The notes: a model not told the origin generated them from the sequence alone. DNA of 64,000 bases from Streptomyces monashensis (GCF_001866665.1 NZ_MLYO01000031.1:62001-126000); one strand, 5' to 3'. Numbered from the stretch's first letter, positions 15,462-25,539 are shown. Numbers and translations: made by a program.

Positions 15462-18400
15462 TGCGCACGGCGCCCTTCGGCGTGCCGGGGTGGGCGCTGG
15501 TGAGCGTCAGCCGCAGCCGGGAGCCGCGCACGGGGTCGAAGGTGATCACCGTCGGGGTGTCCGAGGCCGTGGCCCACTGTGTCCGCGCGCCCGTCACCGG
15601 CACGTACGCCCGCCCGTCCCACACCGCCACCTCGGCCCGCGCGGGCAGCGTGTGCCCGGCGTCCACGGTGAAGGAGACCTCGACCCGGTCGAAGCCGCGG
15701 GTGCGCCCGGCGTCGTAGGAGACCCAGTCCGTCGCCCGTGCCCCGCTGAAGGCGGGCAGCAGCGCGGTGGCCTGCTTCACGAAGGCGTTGGACCAGCCGG
15801 TGGCCGGGTCGCCGTCCAGCATCGCGGCGGGCGGGGTGTCCCCGCGACCGGAGTAACCGGCGTCCGGGCGCGGGTAGTCGACGGGCGCCGGGGGGTCCGG
15901 CCGGAACCCGGCTGCCGGGGTGCGGGACGTCTCGCGGGCCGCGGTGGCGCGCACGCTCACCCGCCCCGTGCGCAGGCCGGCCACGCGCGCGGTGACCGTC
16001 ACCTCCCCCGCTCCCGTACCGGACCGCACGATGGCGAGGGCCTTGCCGTGGAACGCGGTGCGGGTGCTCGCCTGGTAGCGCTCGGCGCTCTCCTCACGGC
16101 CGTTGTCGACCCCGGCGAGCGAGCCGCCGGTCACGTCGAAGGTGATGAGGTGCTCGGCGTCGGGCACCACCACTGCCCGCGCGTCGACGATGTCGGCGGT
16201 GACGAAGACCAGGGAGCGTCCGTCCGCGGCGAGGCGGTCGCGGTCGGCCGTGAGGCGCACGGCGTGCGGGGCGCCGGCGGTGCGCAGCACGTCGGTGGCG
16301 ACGACCTCGCCGTCCCGCCGGGCCACGGCCTTCAACTCGCCCGGCCGGTACGGCACTTTCCACGTCAGGTGCAGCTTGCCCGCGCTGCCGTTGGGGCTGG
16401 TGTAGCTGCCCGGATAGGGGCCGTCGGTGAAGGTCTTGTCGTCACCGGTGGCCTCGGTGGTCTCCAGGTACGCGCGCCCGTCCGTGGTCCTCTTGACGTC
16501 GAACTCCCGTACGCCCAGGGACTTCCCGTTGAGAAACAGCTCGACGGACGGCACGTTGGCGTACGCCCGGACCTCCACCGTGTCACCGGCTTCGTGGTTC
16601 CAGGTCATCGGCAGCAGATGGACCATCGGCTCGGTCGTCCACTGGCTCCTGAAGAGGTGGTACATGTCCTTCGGGAAACCGGCGGTGTCGACGGCGCCGA
16701 AGAAGGACGCCTTGACCGGGAAGACGTCGTACGGCGTCGGCTCGCCGATGTAGTCGATGCCGGACCACAGGAACTGCCCCGCGAACCACGTGCGGTCCCG
16801 GTCCTTCTTGTGGCCGTACTCGCCGCTCATCGTCCAGGAGGCGAGGTTGTTGTCGTAGGAGGAGGTCTCCCGCCGGCCGGGGGTGTGGTTCTCGCCGGTG
16901 TTGAGGTGCTCCGGCTCCTGGTAGGCACCCCGGGTCGAGGTCTCCGAGGAGGACTCGGACTCGAAGAGGAACAGGTGCGGGTACTTCGCGTGCAGGCCGT
17001 CGACCGACTTCGCGGTGTTGTAGTTCAGGCCGAGGCCGTCGAGCTTGGCGAGCATGAGGTCGGCCGGGGAGCCGGTGGCGGGCACGCCGTGGTACTTGTC
17101 GGAGCCGATGACGACCGGGCGGGTGTCGTCGGCGGCCTTGATCGCGCCGATGATCCGGTCGGCCATGGCGAGCCCGGCCGTGGAGGTGGAGTCGGGGATC
17201 TCGTTGCCTATGGACCACAGCACCACGGCGGGCGAGTTGCGGGCGGCGAGCACCATCTCGGTGGCGTCCTTCTCGCACCACTCGTCGAAGAACCGGCCGT
17301 AGTCGTACGTCGTCTTGCCGGTGCGCCAGCAGTCGAAGGCCTCGACCATCATCACGATGCCCAGTTCCTCGCAGGCCTGGATCATCTGCGGCGAGGGCGG
17401 ATTGTGGGAGGTGCGGAAGGCGTTGACGCCCATCGACTTCATGATCCGCATCTGTCTGCGGACCGCGTCGAGGCTGACGGCCGCGCCGAGCGCGCCCTGG
17501 TCGTGGTGGAGGTCGACGCCCTTGATCTTGGTGACGGTGCCGTTGAGGGAGAAGCCCTCGTCGGGGTCGAAGCGGTAGCCGCGGATGCCGAAGGGAGTGC
17601 GGTAGGTGTCGGTGGTGCGGCCGCCGGCGCGCAGCTCGGTGTGCAGTGTGTAGCGGTGGCCAGGGGTGTCGACGTCCCACAACTCCGGCTCGGGGACGGT
17701 CAGTTCGTGGATCTCGGTGGTCTGTTCGGAGACGGCGACGGTGGTGGCGGCACGGGCGACCGTACGGCCGTCGGGCCCGACGATCCGGGACAGCACCCGG
17801 ACGTCCGTGCCGGTGCCGGACTCGTTCACGACGGTCGTCGCCACGCGGACCCGGCCCGGTCCGCCGCGATCTCGGGCGTGGTGACGTACGTCCCCCAGCG
17901 GGCCACGTGCACCGGCTCGGTGATCACGAGGCGGGCCTCGCGGTAGATGCCGCTGCCGGAGTACCAGCGGCTGCTCGGCAGCCGGTTGCGCACCTTGACC
18001 GCGAGGACGTTCGGCGTGCCGCCGTCGGTGTGCACGAGGCCGGTGAGGTCGAAGGCGAAACCGGTGCAGCCGTAGGGGTGGTGACCCACCTCGGTGCCGT
18101 TGCAGGAGACGTACGAGTCCATGTGGACCCCGTCGAACTCCACCGATATCCGCTGCCCCGCGCAGGCGGGCGGGAGGGCGAAGGCGAGCCGGTACCAGCC
18201 GAGGCCGCCCGGCAGGAAGCCGGTGCCGCTGGTGGTGCCGTGGTCGGTCGTCGGGGTCTGCTCGATGCTCCAGTCGTGCGGGACGGCGACCTCACGCCAG
18301 TCCGTGTCGTCGTAGCCGGGGTCGGCGGCCCGGTCGTCGGCACCGGTCGGGTCGGTGATGCCGTCCGGGTCGACCAGCGCGAAGCGCCAGCCGTCCCGCA

Positions 18401-18539
18401 GCGGCACGGTGCGGCGGCCGCCGGCGGCCGCGGACGCGTCGGCGGCGAGGGCGGCCGGAGCGGCCGCGGTGCCCGGCAGCGCGCCGGCCGCGGGTGTTGC
18501 GGTTGCTGCGACCAGTACCGATCGGCGCGTGACCGTCAT
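15442..18539 (-). pseudogene. GH2-family beta-galactosidase, exported by Tat, broken by a frameshift
   Basis: The gene is split between two frames. The 5' part (18539-17826) encodes a twin-arginine signal (VTRRSVLVAA) and the sugar-binding jelly roll of glycoside hydrolase family 2 (VPHDWS, GWYRLAF, SSRWYSGSGIYR). The 3' part (17844-15442) encodes the immunoglobulin-like domain, the catalytic TIM barrel with acid/base Glu in WSIGNEIPD and the nucleophile Glu in LFLFESES, and C-terminal beta domains including a discoidin-like end. The two frames meet at about 17845-17862, in the middle of the immunoglobulin-like domain. Adding one base there would restore one reading frame of about 1032 residues, so the lesion is a single-base deletion or a sequence error. 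Everything else looks intact, so the damage is recent or artefactual. The intact enzyme would be secreted to cleave beta-galactosides. Confidence 0.85.
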
Positions 18540-18805
18540 GGCGGCTCCCCCTCATCAGGACCCGGAAATACTCACAACTGATCGTGAACAAACGGATTCT
18601 GACGGACTGCCACACGCGATCGTCAAGGGTCCGGCGCCCCCGTCCGCCCCCCGGCCACGCATCGGCCGGATTTGCCCCTTGGTCCTGTCCGGCCCGCCGG
18701 CCGACCGGGACCGGGGTCGCGGTTCAGGGGCACGCCGGAAGCACTACGCTGGAACGGAAGCGGTGCCACCTGTTCACTGTGAGTGTGCGCTTGGGAGCGG
18801 CGACG

Positions 18806-21175
18806 ATGAGCCGGGTCTATCCGTTCGACGACGCGGCGACGGCCCGGGCTGTCATCGACGACACCGGAACCGTGGCGGAGTGGAACGAGGGCGCCCGGCG
18901 CCTGCTCGGCCACCCCGCCCAGGCCGTGGTGGGCCGCCCCGCCGCCCAGCTGCTGGCCGACGACCCCCCGGCCCTGCCCACGGGCCGCCGCTGGGCGGGA
19001 ACGCTCGGATTGCGCCACCGGGACGGCCGTAGGCTCCCCGTCTGGCTGCTCGCCCACCGCAGACCGCCGCACGACGGACACGCCGGCGACTGGCTCGTGG
19101 TCACCCCGCTGACCGGCGGCGAGCCGCCCGCCGCGGACGACCCGCTCGCCGAGGCGGTCCTGGTCCAGTCGCCGTGCGCCCTCGCCGTGTACGACGACAC
19201 GCTCCGGCTGCGCCGCATGAACGACGCCATGGCGGACGTCGTCGGCCTGCCGGAGGACCGGGTGCGCGGACTGCGGCTCGCCGAGATCGGCGGCAGGGCG
19301 CAGAGCGCGGAACTGGAGCAGGCTCTGCTCGAGGTGCTGGTCGACGGCCGCGCGCAGGACGTGCAGACCGTCACCCGCGACGACGACCGCTCCCACGCCT
19401 GGCTCGCCCGGCTGGCCCCGGTCCGCGACGGCGACGGCCGGGTGCGCGGGGTGTGCCTGACCGCGCACGACATCACCGACAACTACCGGGCCCGGCAGCG
19501 GCTCCAGCTGGTCAACGAGGCGAGCGTGCGCATCGGCAGCACCCTCGACGTGACCCGGACGGCCCAGGAGCTGGCCGACGTGTGTGTGCCCGCCCTCGCC
19601 GACTTCGTCACCATCGACCTGCTCGACCCGCAGGAACAGGGCGGCGAGCCCCCGGCCCGCGTCACGGCGCCGGTGACCCTGCGCCGGACCGCCCACCGGT
19701 CGGTGCACCCGCAGGCGCCGGAGGCCGTGATCAGCCCGGGGCAGGCCGAGGCGTACCCGGCCGGCTCCCCGCAGGCCGACTCGCTGACCGCGGGCCACAC
19801 GATCGTCGCCTCCGTGGCCGAGGGCGACATCGCCGAATGGCTGACCTGGCACACCGCGCGTGCCCGGCGGGTGCGGGAGTTCGGCATGCACTCCTCGATG
19901 TCGGTGCCGGTCCAGGCGCGCGGACTGACCCTCGGGGTCGCGGTCCTCACCCGGTACCGGCGCCCGGACGGGTTCACGGCGGACGACGTCCTGCTGGCCG
20001 AGGAGATCACCGCCCGCGCCGCCGTCTGCGTCGACAACGCCCGCCGATACTCCCGTGAGCGGGAGACCGCCCTCGCACTCCAGCGCAGCCTGCTGCCCCG
20101 CACCCTGCCCAGCACGGCGGCGCTGGACGCGTCCTCGCGCTATCTGCCGGCCGCGCGGGCCGGGGTCGGCGGCGACTGGTTCGACGTGATCCCGCTGTCC
20201 GGGATGCGGGTCGCCATGGTCGTCGGGGACGTCGTCGGACACGGCGTCGAGGCCTCGGCCACCATGGGCCGGCTGCGCACCGCCGTGCGCACCCTCGCCG
20301 ACATCGACCTGGCCCCGGACGAGCTGCTCACCCACCTGGACGACCTGGTGGTCCGGCTGTCGGCGGAGTCCGGCGAAGGCACCCCCGGCGAGCTCGGCGC
20401 GACCTGTGTGTACGCCGTCTACGACCCGGTGTCACGCCGGTGCACCGCGGCCCGCGCCGGGCATCCGCCGCCGGTGGTGTTCCGGCCCGGCGGCACACCG
20501 CAGGCGCTGGAGCTGCCCGCCGGTCCCCCGCTGGGCCTCGGCGGGCCGCCCTTCGAGTCCACCGAGGTGGAGCTGCCCGAGGGCACCGTCCTCGCGCTCT
20601 ACACGGACGGGCTGGTGTGGGCCCGGGAGCGGGACCCGGAGACGAGCCGGGACATGCTGCTCCAGGCGCTCGGGGAGTACGCGGGCTCCCTGGACGAGAC
20701 CTGCGACCGCGTCCTGCACCGCCTGCTGCCACCGGGCGGCTGCGCCGACGACGTGGCGCTCCTGCTCGCCCGCACCCGCGGCCTGCCCGCCGCGCAGGTG
20801 GCGACCTGGCATGTCCCGGCCGACCCGGCGCTGGTCGCGCCAATCCGCAAGCAGGTCGGGGAGCAGCTGGACACCTGGGGGCTGAGCGAGGCGTCGTTCA
20901 CGGCGGAGCTGGTGGTCAGCGAGCTGGTCACCAACGCCCTCCGGTACGGCGCCCACCCGGTGCGGCTCCGGCTGATCCATGACGCGGCCACGCTGATCTG
21001 CGAGGTCTCCGACGCCAGCCACACCGCCCCGCACCTGCGCCGGGCCAAGATCTTCGACGAGGGCGGCCGGGGCCTGCTGCTGGTCGCCCAGCTCACCCGG
21101 CGCTGGGGCAGCCGGCACACCCCCGAGGGCAAGACGATCTGGGCGGAGTTGCCGCTGTACGACGAGGACCGGTAG
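18806..21175 (+). CDS. PAS-PAS-GAF-SpoIIE phosphatase-HATPase regulatory protein
   Basis: A 789-residue cytoplasmic signalling protein. Two PAS domains (about 7-95 and 113-235) and a GAF domain (about 236-415) form the sensory half. They are followed by a PP2C/SpoIIE-type phosphatase (about 430-650; metal-site motifs GGDWFDV, GDVVGHG, YTDGLVW) and an RsbW-like HATPase domain (about 665-785; ELVVSELVTNALRYG, GGRGLLLV). In this family the phosphatase dephosphorylates STAS anti-anti-sigma proteins and the HATPase domain can phosphorylate them or hold a sigma factor. ATG at 18806 has GGGAG eight bases upstream; a GTG at 18779 is the alternative. A STAS protein is encoded at 45672-46052 but linkage to it is only a guess. 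Confidence 0.9.
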   Translation: MSRVYPFDDAATARAVIDDTGTVAEWNEGARRLLGHPAQAVVGRPAAQLLADDPPALPTGRRWAGTLGLRHRDGRRLPVWLLAHRRPPHDGHAGDWLVVTPLTGGEPPAADDPLAEAVLVQSPCALAVYDDTLRLRRMNDAMADVVGLPEDRVRGLRLAEIGGRAQSAELEQALLEVLVDGRAQDVQTVTRDDDRSHAWLARLAPVRDGDGRVRGVCLTAHDITDNYRARQRLQLVNEASVRIGSTLDVTRTAQELADVCVPALADFVTIDLLDPQEQGGEPPARVTAPVTLRRTAHRSVHPQAPEAVISPGQAEAYPAGSPQADSLTAGHTIVASVAEGDIAEWLTWHTARARRVREFGMHSSMSVPVQARGLTLGVAVLTRYRRPDGFTADDVLLAEEITARAAVCVDNARRYSRERETALALQRSLLPRTLPSTAALDASSRYLPAARAGVGGDWFDVIPLSGMRVAMVVGDVVGHGVEASATMGRLRTAVRTLADIDLAPDELLTHLDDLVVRLSAESGEGTPGELGATCVYAVYDPVSRRCTAARAGHPPPVVFRPGGTPQALELPAGPPLGLGGPPFESTEVELPEGTVLALYTDGLVWARERDPETSRDMLLQALGEYAGSLDETCDRVLHRLLPPGGCADDVALLLARTRGLPAAQVATWHVPADPALVAPIRKQVGEQLDTWGLSEASFTAELVVSELVTNALRYGAHPVRLRLIHDAATLICEVSDASHTAPHLRRAKIFDEGGRGLLLVAQLTRRWGSRHTPEGKTIWAELPLYDEDR

Positions 21176-21184
21176 CCCGGGACA

Positions 21185-21199
21185 GGGGCGCTACGCCCC
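21185..21199. terminator. short hairpin between convergent genes
   Basis: GGGGCG-CTA-CGCCCC, with the stop codon of the ECF sigma gene forming the loop. It may serve both converging genes. Confidence 0.4.
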
Positions 21200-21739
21200 G
21201 GCCAGCCAGGGCCGCACCTGCTTGCGGGCCTCGTGCAGGCGGGACTTGAGCGTGCCGAGGGGGATGCCGACGCGCTCGGCGACCTCGGCGTAGTCCAGCT
21301 GGCAGATGTCGCGGTAGACCAGCGGCGCGACCAGGTGGGGATGCGTGCGCTCCAGCCGGTCCAGGGCCTCCAGCAGGTCCACCCGGGAGCCGGCGATCAC
21401 GCTGGTGGTGCGCGGGTCGACGGCGTACGCGGGCTCGATCGCGGCGGGCTGCTCGGCGGCGCGCCGCTTCAGCTCCCGGTACTTCTGCCGGCAGCAGTTG
21501 GCGACCACGGTGTACAGCCAGGTGCCGAAGCGGCTGCGTCCCTCGAACGCGGTGATGTGCCGGGCGACCTGGAGCAGCACGTCCTGTGCGGCCTCCTCGG
21601 CGTCCTCCCGGCAGGGCAGGAAGCGCGCGCAGCGCCGCAGCACCTCCGGGCGGATCTCGGCCAGCAGCCGGTCCAGCGCGACATTGTCGCCGGCGGCGGC
21701 CCGCCGGGCGAGGTCTTCCAGCGGCGTCTGGTCCTGCAC
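21191..21739 (-). CDS. ECF-type RNA polymerase sigma factor
   Basis: A 182-residue sigma factor. Region 2 is well preserved (CREDAEEAAQDVLLQVARHI, then GRSRFGTWLYTVVANCCRQ) and region 4 carries a good helix-turn-helix (DYAEVAERVGIPLGTLKSRLHEARKQ). It should direct RNA polymerase to its own promoter set. GTG at 21739 is chosen because GAGGGG lies eight bases upstream and the text before it has no family character. No anti-sigma gene follows it. Instead the Ser/Thr kinase starts 47 bases away on the other strand, so the kinase may take part in its control; that is inference. Confidence 0.92.
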   Translation of the reverse strand: MQDQTPLEDLARRAAAGDNVALDRLLAEIRPEVLRRCARFLPCREDAEEAAQDVLLQVARHITAFEGRSRFGTWLYTVVANCCRQKYRELKRRAAEQPAAIEPAYAVDPRTTSVIAGSRVDLLEALDRLERTHPHLVAPLVYRDICQLDYAEVAERVGIPLGTLKSRLHEARKQVRPWLAGA

Positions 21740-21786
21740 GGACAAGCCCCTCTTCGAGTCGATCTCAGGCCAGGCATGATAGTCGT

Positions 21787-23178
21787 ATGCACTCCCTGGA
21801 GCGGATCGGCCGCTACCGACTCGAACGGCCGCTGGGCAGCGGCGCCTTCGCCACGGTGTGGCTCGCCCGTGACGAAGAACTCCAGGCGCCGGTCGCGGTG
21901 AAGGTCCTCGCCGAGAACTGGACACACCGGCTCGACATCCGCGAGCGCTTCCTGTCCGAGGCCCGGCTGCTGCGCCGGGCCGGCTCCAGCCGGATCGTGC
22001 AGGTCTACGACATCGGTCAACTCCCGGACGGCAGGCCGTACTTCGTGATGGAGTACGCCGACGGCGGCACCCTGGCCGATCTGCTGGCCGACGGCCCGCT
22101 GCCGGTGCGGGACGCGCTCGCGCTGACGGCTGAGGCCGCGCGCAGCGCCGCCGCGCTGCACGAGGCGGGCATCGTGCACCGGGACATCAAGCCGACCAAC
22201 GTGCTGCTGCACACCGCCCCGGACGGCACCCGGCGGCTGCTGCTGGCCGACCTGGGCCTCGCCAAGAGCCTCGCGCAGGCCTCGGTGCTGACACTGGCCG
22301 CGGGCTCCGCAGGCTATCAGCCGCCGGAGCAGGCCGAGCCCGGCGAGGGCATCGACGAGCGGGCCGACGTCTACAGCCTGGGCGCGGTCGGCTACGAGCT
22401 GCTCACCGGGACGGTGCCGGGGCCCCCGGGCCGGGTCGTGCCGCCCCGGCGGCTGCGGCCGGACCTCGGCGAGGACGTGGAGCGGGCGGTGCTGCGCGCC
22501 CTGGAGCCGGACCGGTCGCGGCGCTGGCCCGGCGCGCAGGCGTTCGCGCAGGAGCTGGACCGGCTGGCCGCGGCCGCGGCGCCGGGCGACGCCCGGCGGC
22601 TGGACGGCGTGCGCGGGCGGCTGAACGTCGTCACGATGTCGCTGGCCGCGCTGCTCGCCGCCGCGGCGGCCGCGGTCACCGTGACCGTCGTCCTGCACCA
22701 TCGCGCCGGCTCCCCGGACGGGACGCGCGTGACGGACTCGACCGGGCGGGTCGTCGTCCAGGTGCCCGCGGGCTGGGGCCACGAGCTGCGGGACTCCGGC
22801 TGGGACCCGGGGGTGCTGGGGCTGGCCAAGGGACACGAACCGGGGCTGGTGGTCGCCGACGACCTGACCCGGTGGTCCGACCTGGCCAAGCCGGTGAACG
22901 GCGTGTTCGTCGGGGTCAGCGAGCACGGCGACCTGGCCGGGAAGGTCAACGGCCTGACCCATGCCGGCTGCCGCTACTCCGGCGGCCGCACCTTCGCCGA
23001 CGCCGGCTTCCACGGCCTGGTGCGGGCCTGGAGCGGCTGCCCCGACGGCGGCTCGATCACGGAGTCCGCGCTGACCCCGGCGGAGGGCTCCGGTCAACCG
23101 CAGGTCTACGTACAGGTGCGCGAGCAGGGAACCGGTGACGCCACGGACGGGGTACTCCGTTCGCTGCGGGTCGGTTGA
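21787..23178 (+). CDS. membrane Ser/Thr protein kinase (PknB-like)
   Basis: A 463-residue Hanks-type kinase. The catalytic domain (about 8-265) shows the glycine loop GSGAFATVW, the ATP lysine in VAVKVL, HRDIKPTNVLL, DLGLAKS and the APE-equivalent PPEQAEPG with DVYSLG. One membrane helix follows at about 280-305. The exported C-terminal 150 residues (starting VVVQVPAGWGHEL) are a small domain with two cysteines and no PASTA repeats, so the ligand differs from that of cell-wall-sensing PknB. The ATG at 21787 begins the typical N-terminus LERIGRYRLERPLG; no strong ribosome site is visible. It is divergent from the ECF sigma gene with only 47 bases between. Confidence 0.9.
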   Translation: MHSLERIGRYRLERPLGSGAFATVWLARDEELQAPVAVKVLAENWTHRLDIRERFLSEARLLRRAGSSRIVQVYDIGQLPDGRPYFVMEYADGGTLADLLADGPLPVRDALALTAEAARSAAALHEAGIVHRDIKPTNVLLHTAPDGTRRLLLADLGLAKSLAQASVLTLAAGSAGYQPPEQAEPGEGIDERADVYSLGAVGYELLTGTVPGPPGRVVPPRRLRPDLGEDVERAVLRALEPDRSRRWPGAQAFAQELDRLAAAAAPGDARRLDGVRGRLNVVTMSLAALLAAAAAAVTVTVVLHHRAGSPDGTRVTDSTGRVVVQVPAGWGHELRDSGWDPGVLGLAKGHEPGLVVADDLTRWSDLAKPVNGVFVGVSEHGDLAGKVNGLTHAGCRYSGGRTFADAGFHGLVRAWSGCPDGGSITESALTPAEGSGQPQVYVQVREQGTGDATDGVLRSLRVG

Positions 23179-23330
23179 CGGACGCCTGCCGGAGCGCCCC
23201 GTGGGGAAGAAACCCTGCGTGTGCCGAACTTTTCGGGCACTGTCTGCATCGGATCCCCATGACGGCGCACTCGGCGCCTCGGGCACCCGTTCCCTCGTGT
23301 GCCCTGACCCTCACAGGAGTGGTGAGCGAC

Positions 23331-24032
23331 ATGGTGTACGCACCCCGGTCCGCGCGGCACGGGGCCCTGCTCGTCGGTACGTTCGCCGTGCTGGGCCTCC
23401 TGACCGCCTGTGGCAGCAACAGCCACGACGTCCACAGCAGCCCGCCCCTCACCGCGTCCGGTACGGCCGCGCCCGCGACGGGCGACACCCAGAGCCCGGG
23501 ACCGGCCACCTCCGCCCCGGGCTCCGCCGCCACCGGCCCCGGCGCCGCCGTCCCGTCCGCCCCGCGGGCGACGACCACCAGGGGCGGCGGCACGGCCCCC
23601 TCCGCGGCTTCCTCCGACCGCTGCCACACCTCGCAGCTGCGCGCCTCCGTGGGCGGCAACGACCCGGGCGCCGGCCAGGAGAACTTCCCGGTCGTGTTCA
23701 CGAACACCTCCGGCCGCACCTGCACCCTGCACGGCTTCCCGGGCGCGGCGTTCGTGAGCGCCTCCGGCGGCCAGCTCGGCCCGGACCCCAAGCGCGAGTC
23801 GGGCTCCCCGGTGACGGTCACGCTCAGGCCGGGGCAGAGCGCCTGGGCGGGGCTGTCCTTCTCCAACCCCGGCGTCAGCGGCGCCACGACGGCCACCCCG
23901 GCCGCTCTGGTGGTCACGCCGCCGGACGAGCGTGACTCCCTGAGGGTCGCCTGGACGGGCGGGGCGGTGCCCGTGGGCGGAAACTCCTCGTCCGTATTCC
24001 TCTCGGTCCTGGCCCCCGGCACGGCTCCCTGA
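23331..24032 (+). CDS. DUF4232-type secreted lipoprotein
   Basis: A 233-residue predicted lipoprotein. A hydrophobic signal ends in the lipobox LLTAC (Cys near residue 24), followed by a Pro/Ala/Thr/Ser-rich, unstructured spacer and a C-terminal domain of about 140 residues with the DUF4232 pattern (RCHTSQLRASVGG, NFPVVFTNTSGRTCTLHGFPG, PGQSAWAGL). The domain is a beta-sandwich of unknown role, common and often repeated in Streptomyces genomes. ATG at 23331 is 11 bases after AGGAG; GTG at 23322 is an alternative. It lies downstream of the kinase gene in the same direction and ends in a strong terminator. Confidence 0.85.
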   Translation: MVYAPRSARHGALLVGTFAVLGLLTACGSNSHDVHSSPPLTASGTAAPATGDTQSPGPATSAPGSAATGPGAAVPSAPRATTTRGGGTAPSAASSDRCHTSQLRASVGGNDPGAGQENFPVVFTNTSGRTCTLHGFPGAAFVSASGGQLGPDPKRESGSPVTVTLRPGQSAWAGLSFSNPGVSGATTATPAALVVTPPDERDSLRVAWTGGAVPVGGNSSSVFLSVLAPGTAP

Positions 24033-24052
24033 CCTGCGCGGAAGAGTCCCGC

Positions 24053-24092
24053 GACGAACCCCGCCGCCCCGTGTGGGCCGGCGGGGTTCGTC
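24053..24092 (+). terminator. terminator of the DUF4232 gene
   Basis: A perfect 14-base stem (24053-24066 with 24079-24092) and a 12-base loop, 20 bases after the stop. Confidence 0.8.
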
Positions 24093-24231
24093 ATGAGCGC
24101 GCCACAACTGTCACAGGACGGCAACAGCCGCCGTCCGCCCCGATCTTTCCCGCCGCTCCAGCGATCGAACTCGTCGACCGCACGGTGAGCAGGCCCCGCA
24201 GAGGGCCTTGGAGAAGGAATTCGGGGACAAG

Positions 24232-25476
24232 ATGAGCGGGATCTCACGCAGGCGGGTGCTGACGGCGGGCGCGGCGGCCGGCGCTCTGGGCACGCTGGCC
24301 GCGTGCTCCTCCGGGACCGGCCTCTCGGTCGGCGGCCCGGACTCCTCGGGCGACAAGGACACCGCCCAGGCGCGGCCGGCCAGGCCGATAGGCGACGGCT
24401 CCACCGCCGACACCGGCCCCCAGCCGCACCAGCCGACGCCCGACCGGCTGAAGCCGGGCCAGAAGCCGCCGCAGTTCGTGGTGTTCTCCTGGGACGGCGC
24501 GGGCGAGCTGAGCAACAAGCTCTTCTCCCGGTTCCGCAAGGTGGCCGCCGACCACGGCGCCACGATGACGTTCTTCCTCAGCGGCATCTACGCCCTGCCC
24601 GAGTCGAAGAAGACGCTGTACCGCCCGCCGCAGCACCCGGTCGGCGCCTCCGACATCGGCTACCTCGCCGACCGGCACATCCACAACACGCTCCAGCAGG
24701 TCCGGGCGGCCTGGCTGGAGGGCCACGAGATAGGCACCCACTTCAACGGGCACTTCTGCGGGGCGACCGGGGTGCGCAACTGGTCCCCGGCCGAGTGGCG
24801 CAGCGAGATCGACCAGGCGATGGCCTTCGTGACGCAGTGGAAGACCAACACCGGCTTCACGGACCTCGACCCGCTGCCCTTCGACTACCACAAGGAGCTG
24901 ATGGGCGGCCGTACCCCGTGCCTGGAGGGCCAGTCCAACCTGCTGCCCACCGCCGCCGCGCTCGGCTGGAAGTACGACGCCAGCTCCCCCGGCGGCCTGC
25001 AGATCTGGCCGGGCAAGGTGCAGGGCGGGAAGATCTGGGACTTCCCGCTCCAGTCGATCCCGTTCCCGGGGCACTCCTTCCAGGTGCTGTCGATGGACTA
25101 CAACATGATGTTCAACCAGTCCGCCGGCAACCCGAACGGCGACCGCGCCCAGTACGGCGCCTGGCGCACCCAGGCCCGCGACGCGTACGTCGCCGGCTTC
25201 GACCGCGCCTACACGACCAACCGCGCCCCCTTCTTCATCGGCAACCACTTCGAGCGCTGGAACGGCGGCATCTACATGGACGCCGTCGAGGAGGCGATCG
25301 GCAAGATGGCCGCGTACGGCGACGACGTGCGGTTCGTGTCGTTCAAGCAGCTCGTGCACTGGCTGGAGGCGCAGGACCAGGCGGTGCTGCGCAAGCTGCG
25401 CACGCTGGTGCCCGGGCAGTCCCCGGTGGGCGGCTGGGCGGAGTTCCTGGGCGCGGCGGGCAGCCGGTCCTCCTGA
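24232..25476 (+). CDS. Tat-exported lipoprotein of the polysaccharide deacetylase type
   Basis: A 414-residue protein with a twin-arginine lipoprotein signal (SRRRVLTAG, lipobox ending LAAC near residue 25). The mature part opens with the NodB-like strand FVVFSWDGAGEL and carries GHEIGTHFNGHFC, whose two histidines and the preceding Asp match the metal site of carbohydrate esterase 4. The following sequence is longer than a minimal NodB domain and ends near FVSFKQLVHWLE, as in actinobacterial deacetylase-like proteins. It would act at the cell surface on a polysaccharide or wall polymer; the substrate is unknown. ATG at 24232 is chosen over a TTG at 24208 because the Tat signal starts there. 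Confidence 0.8.
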   Translation: MSGISRRRVLTAGAAAGALGTLAACSSGTGLSVGGPDSSGDKDTAQARPARPIGDGSTADTGPQPHQPTPDRLKPGQKPPQFVVFSWDGAGELSNKLFSRFRKVAADHGATMTFFLSGIYALPESKKTLYRPPQHPVGASDIGYLADRHIHNTLQQVRAAWLEGHEIGTHFNGHFCGATGVRNWSPAEWRSEIDQAMAFVTQWKTNTGFTDLDPLPFDYHKELMGGRTPCLEGQSNLLPTAAALGWKYDASSPGGLQIWPGKVQGGKIWDFPLQSIPFPGHSFQVLSMDYNMMFNQSAGNPNGDRAQYGAWRTQARDAYVAGFDRAYTTNRAPFFIGNHFERWNGGIYMDAVEEAIGKMAAYGDDVRFVSFKQLVHWLEAQDQAVLRKLRTLVPGQSPVGGWAEFLGAAGSRSS

Positions 25477-25501
25477 GCCGTTCGGGATCGTCTGTTTTCA
25501 T

Positions 25502-25539
25502 GGGCGGGTCCGCGTGATCCACTCGGGAAGGACCCGCCC
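25502..25539 (+). promoter_or_regulatory. hairpin overlapping the ribosome site and start of the permease gene
   Basis: A perfect 10-base repeat, GGGCGGGTCC (25502-25511) with GGACCCGCCC (25530-25539). The right arm covers the end of the GGGAAGGA ribosome site and the first base of the CTG start. It could terminate the upstream gene or mask translation of the permease. Confidence 0.5.

Noticed and set aside
23322..23331. GTG at 23322 as start of the DUF4232 lipoprotein
   Set aside because: It is only two bases after AGGAG; ATG at 23331 has better spacing. The effect on the signal peptide is small, so this is a preference, not a firm exclusion.
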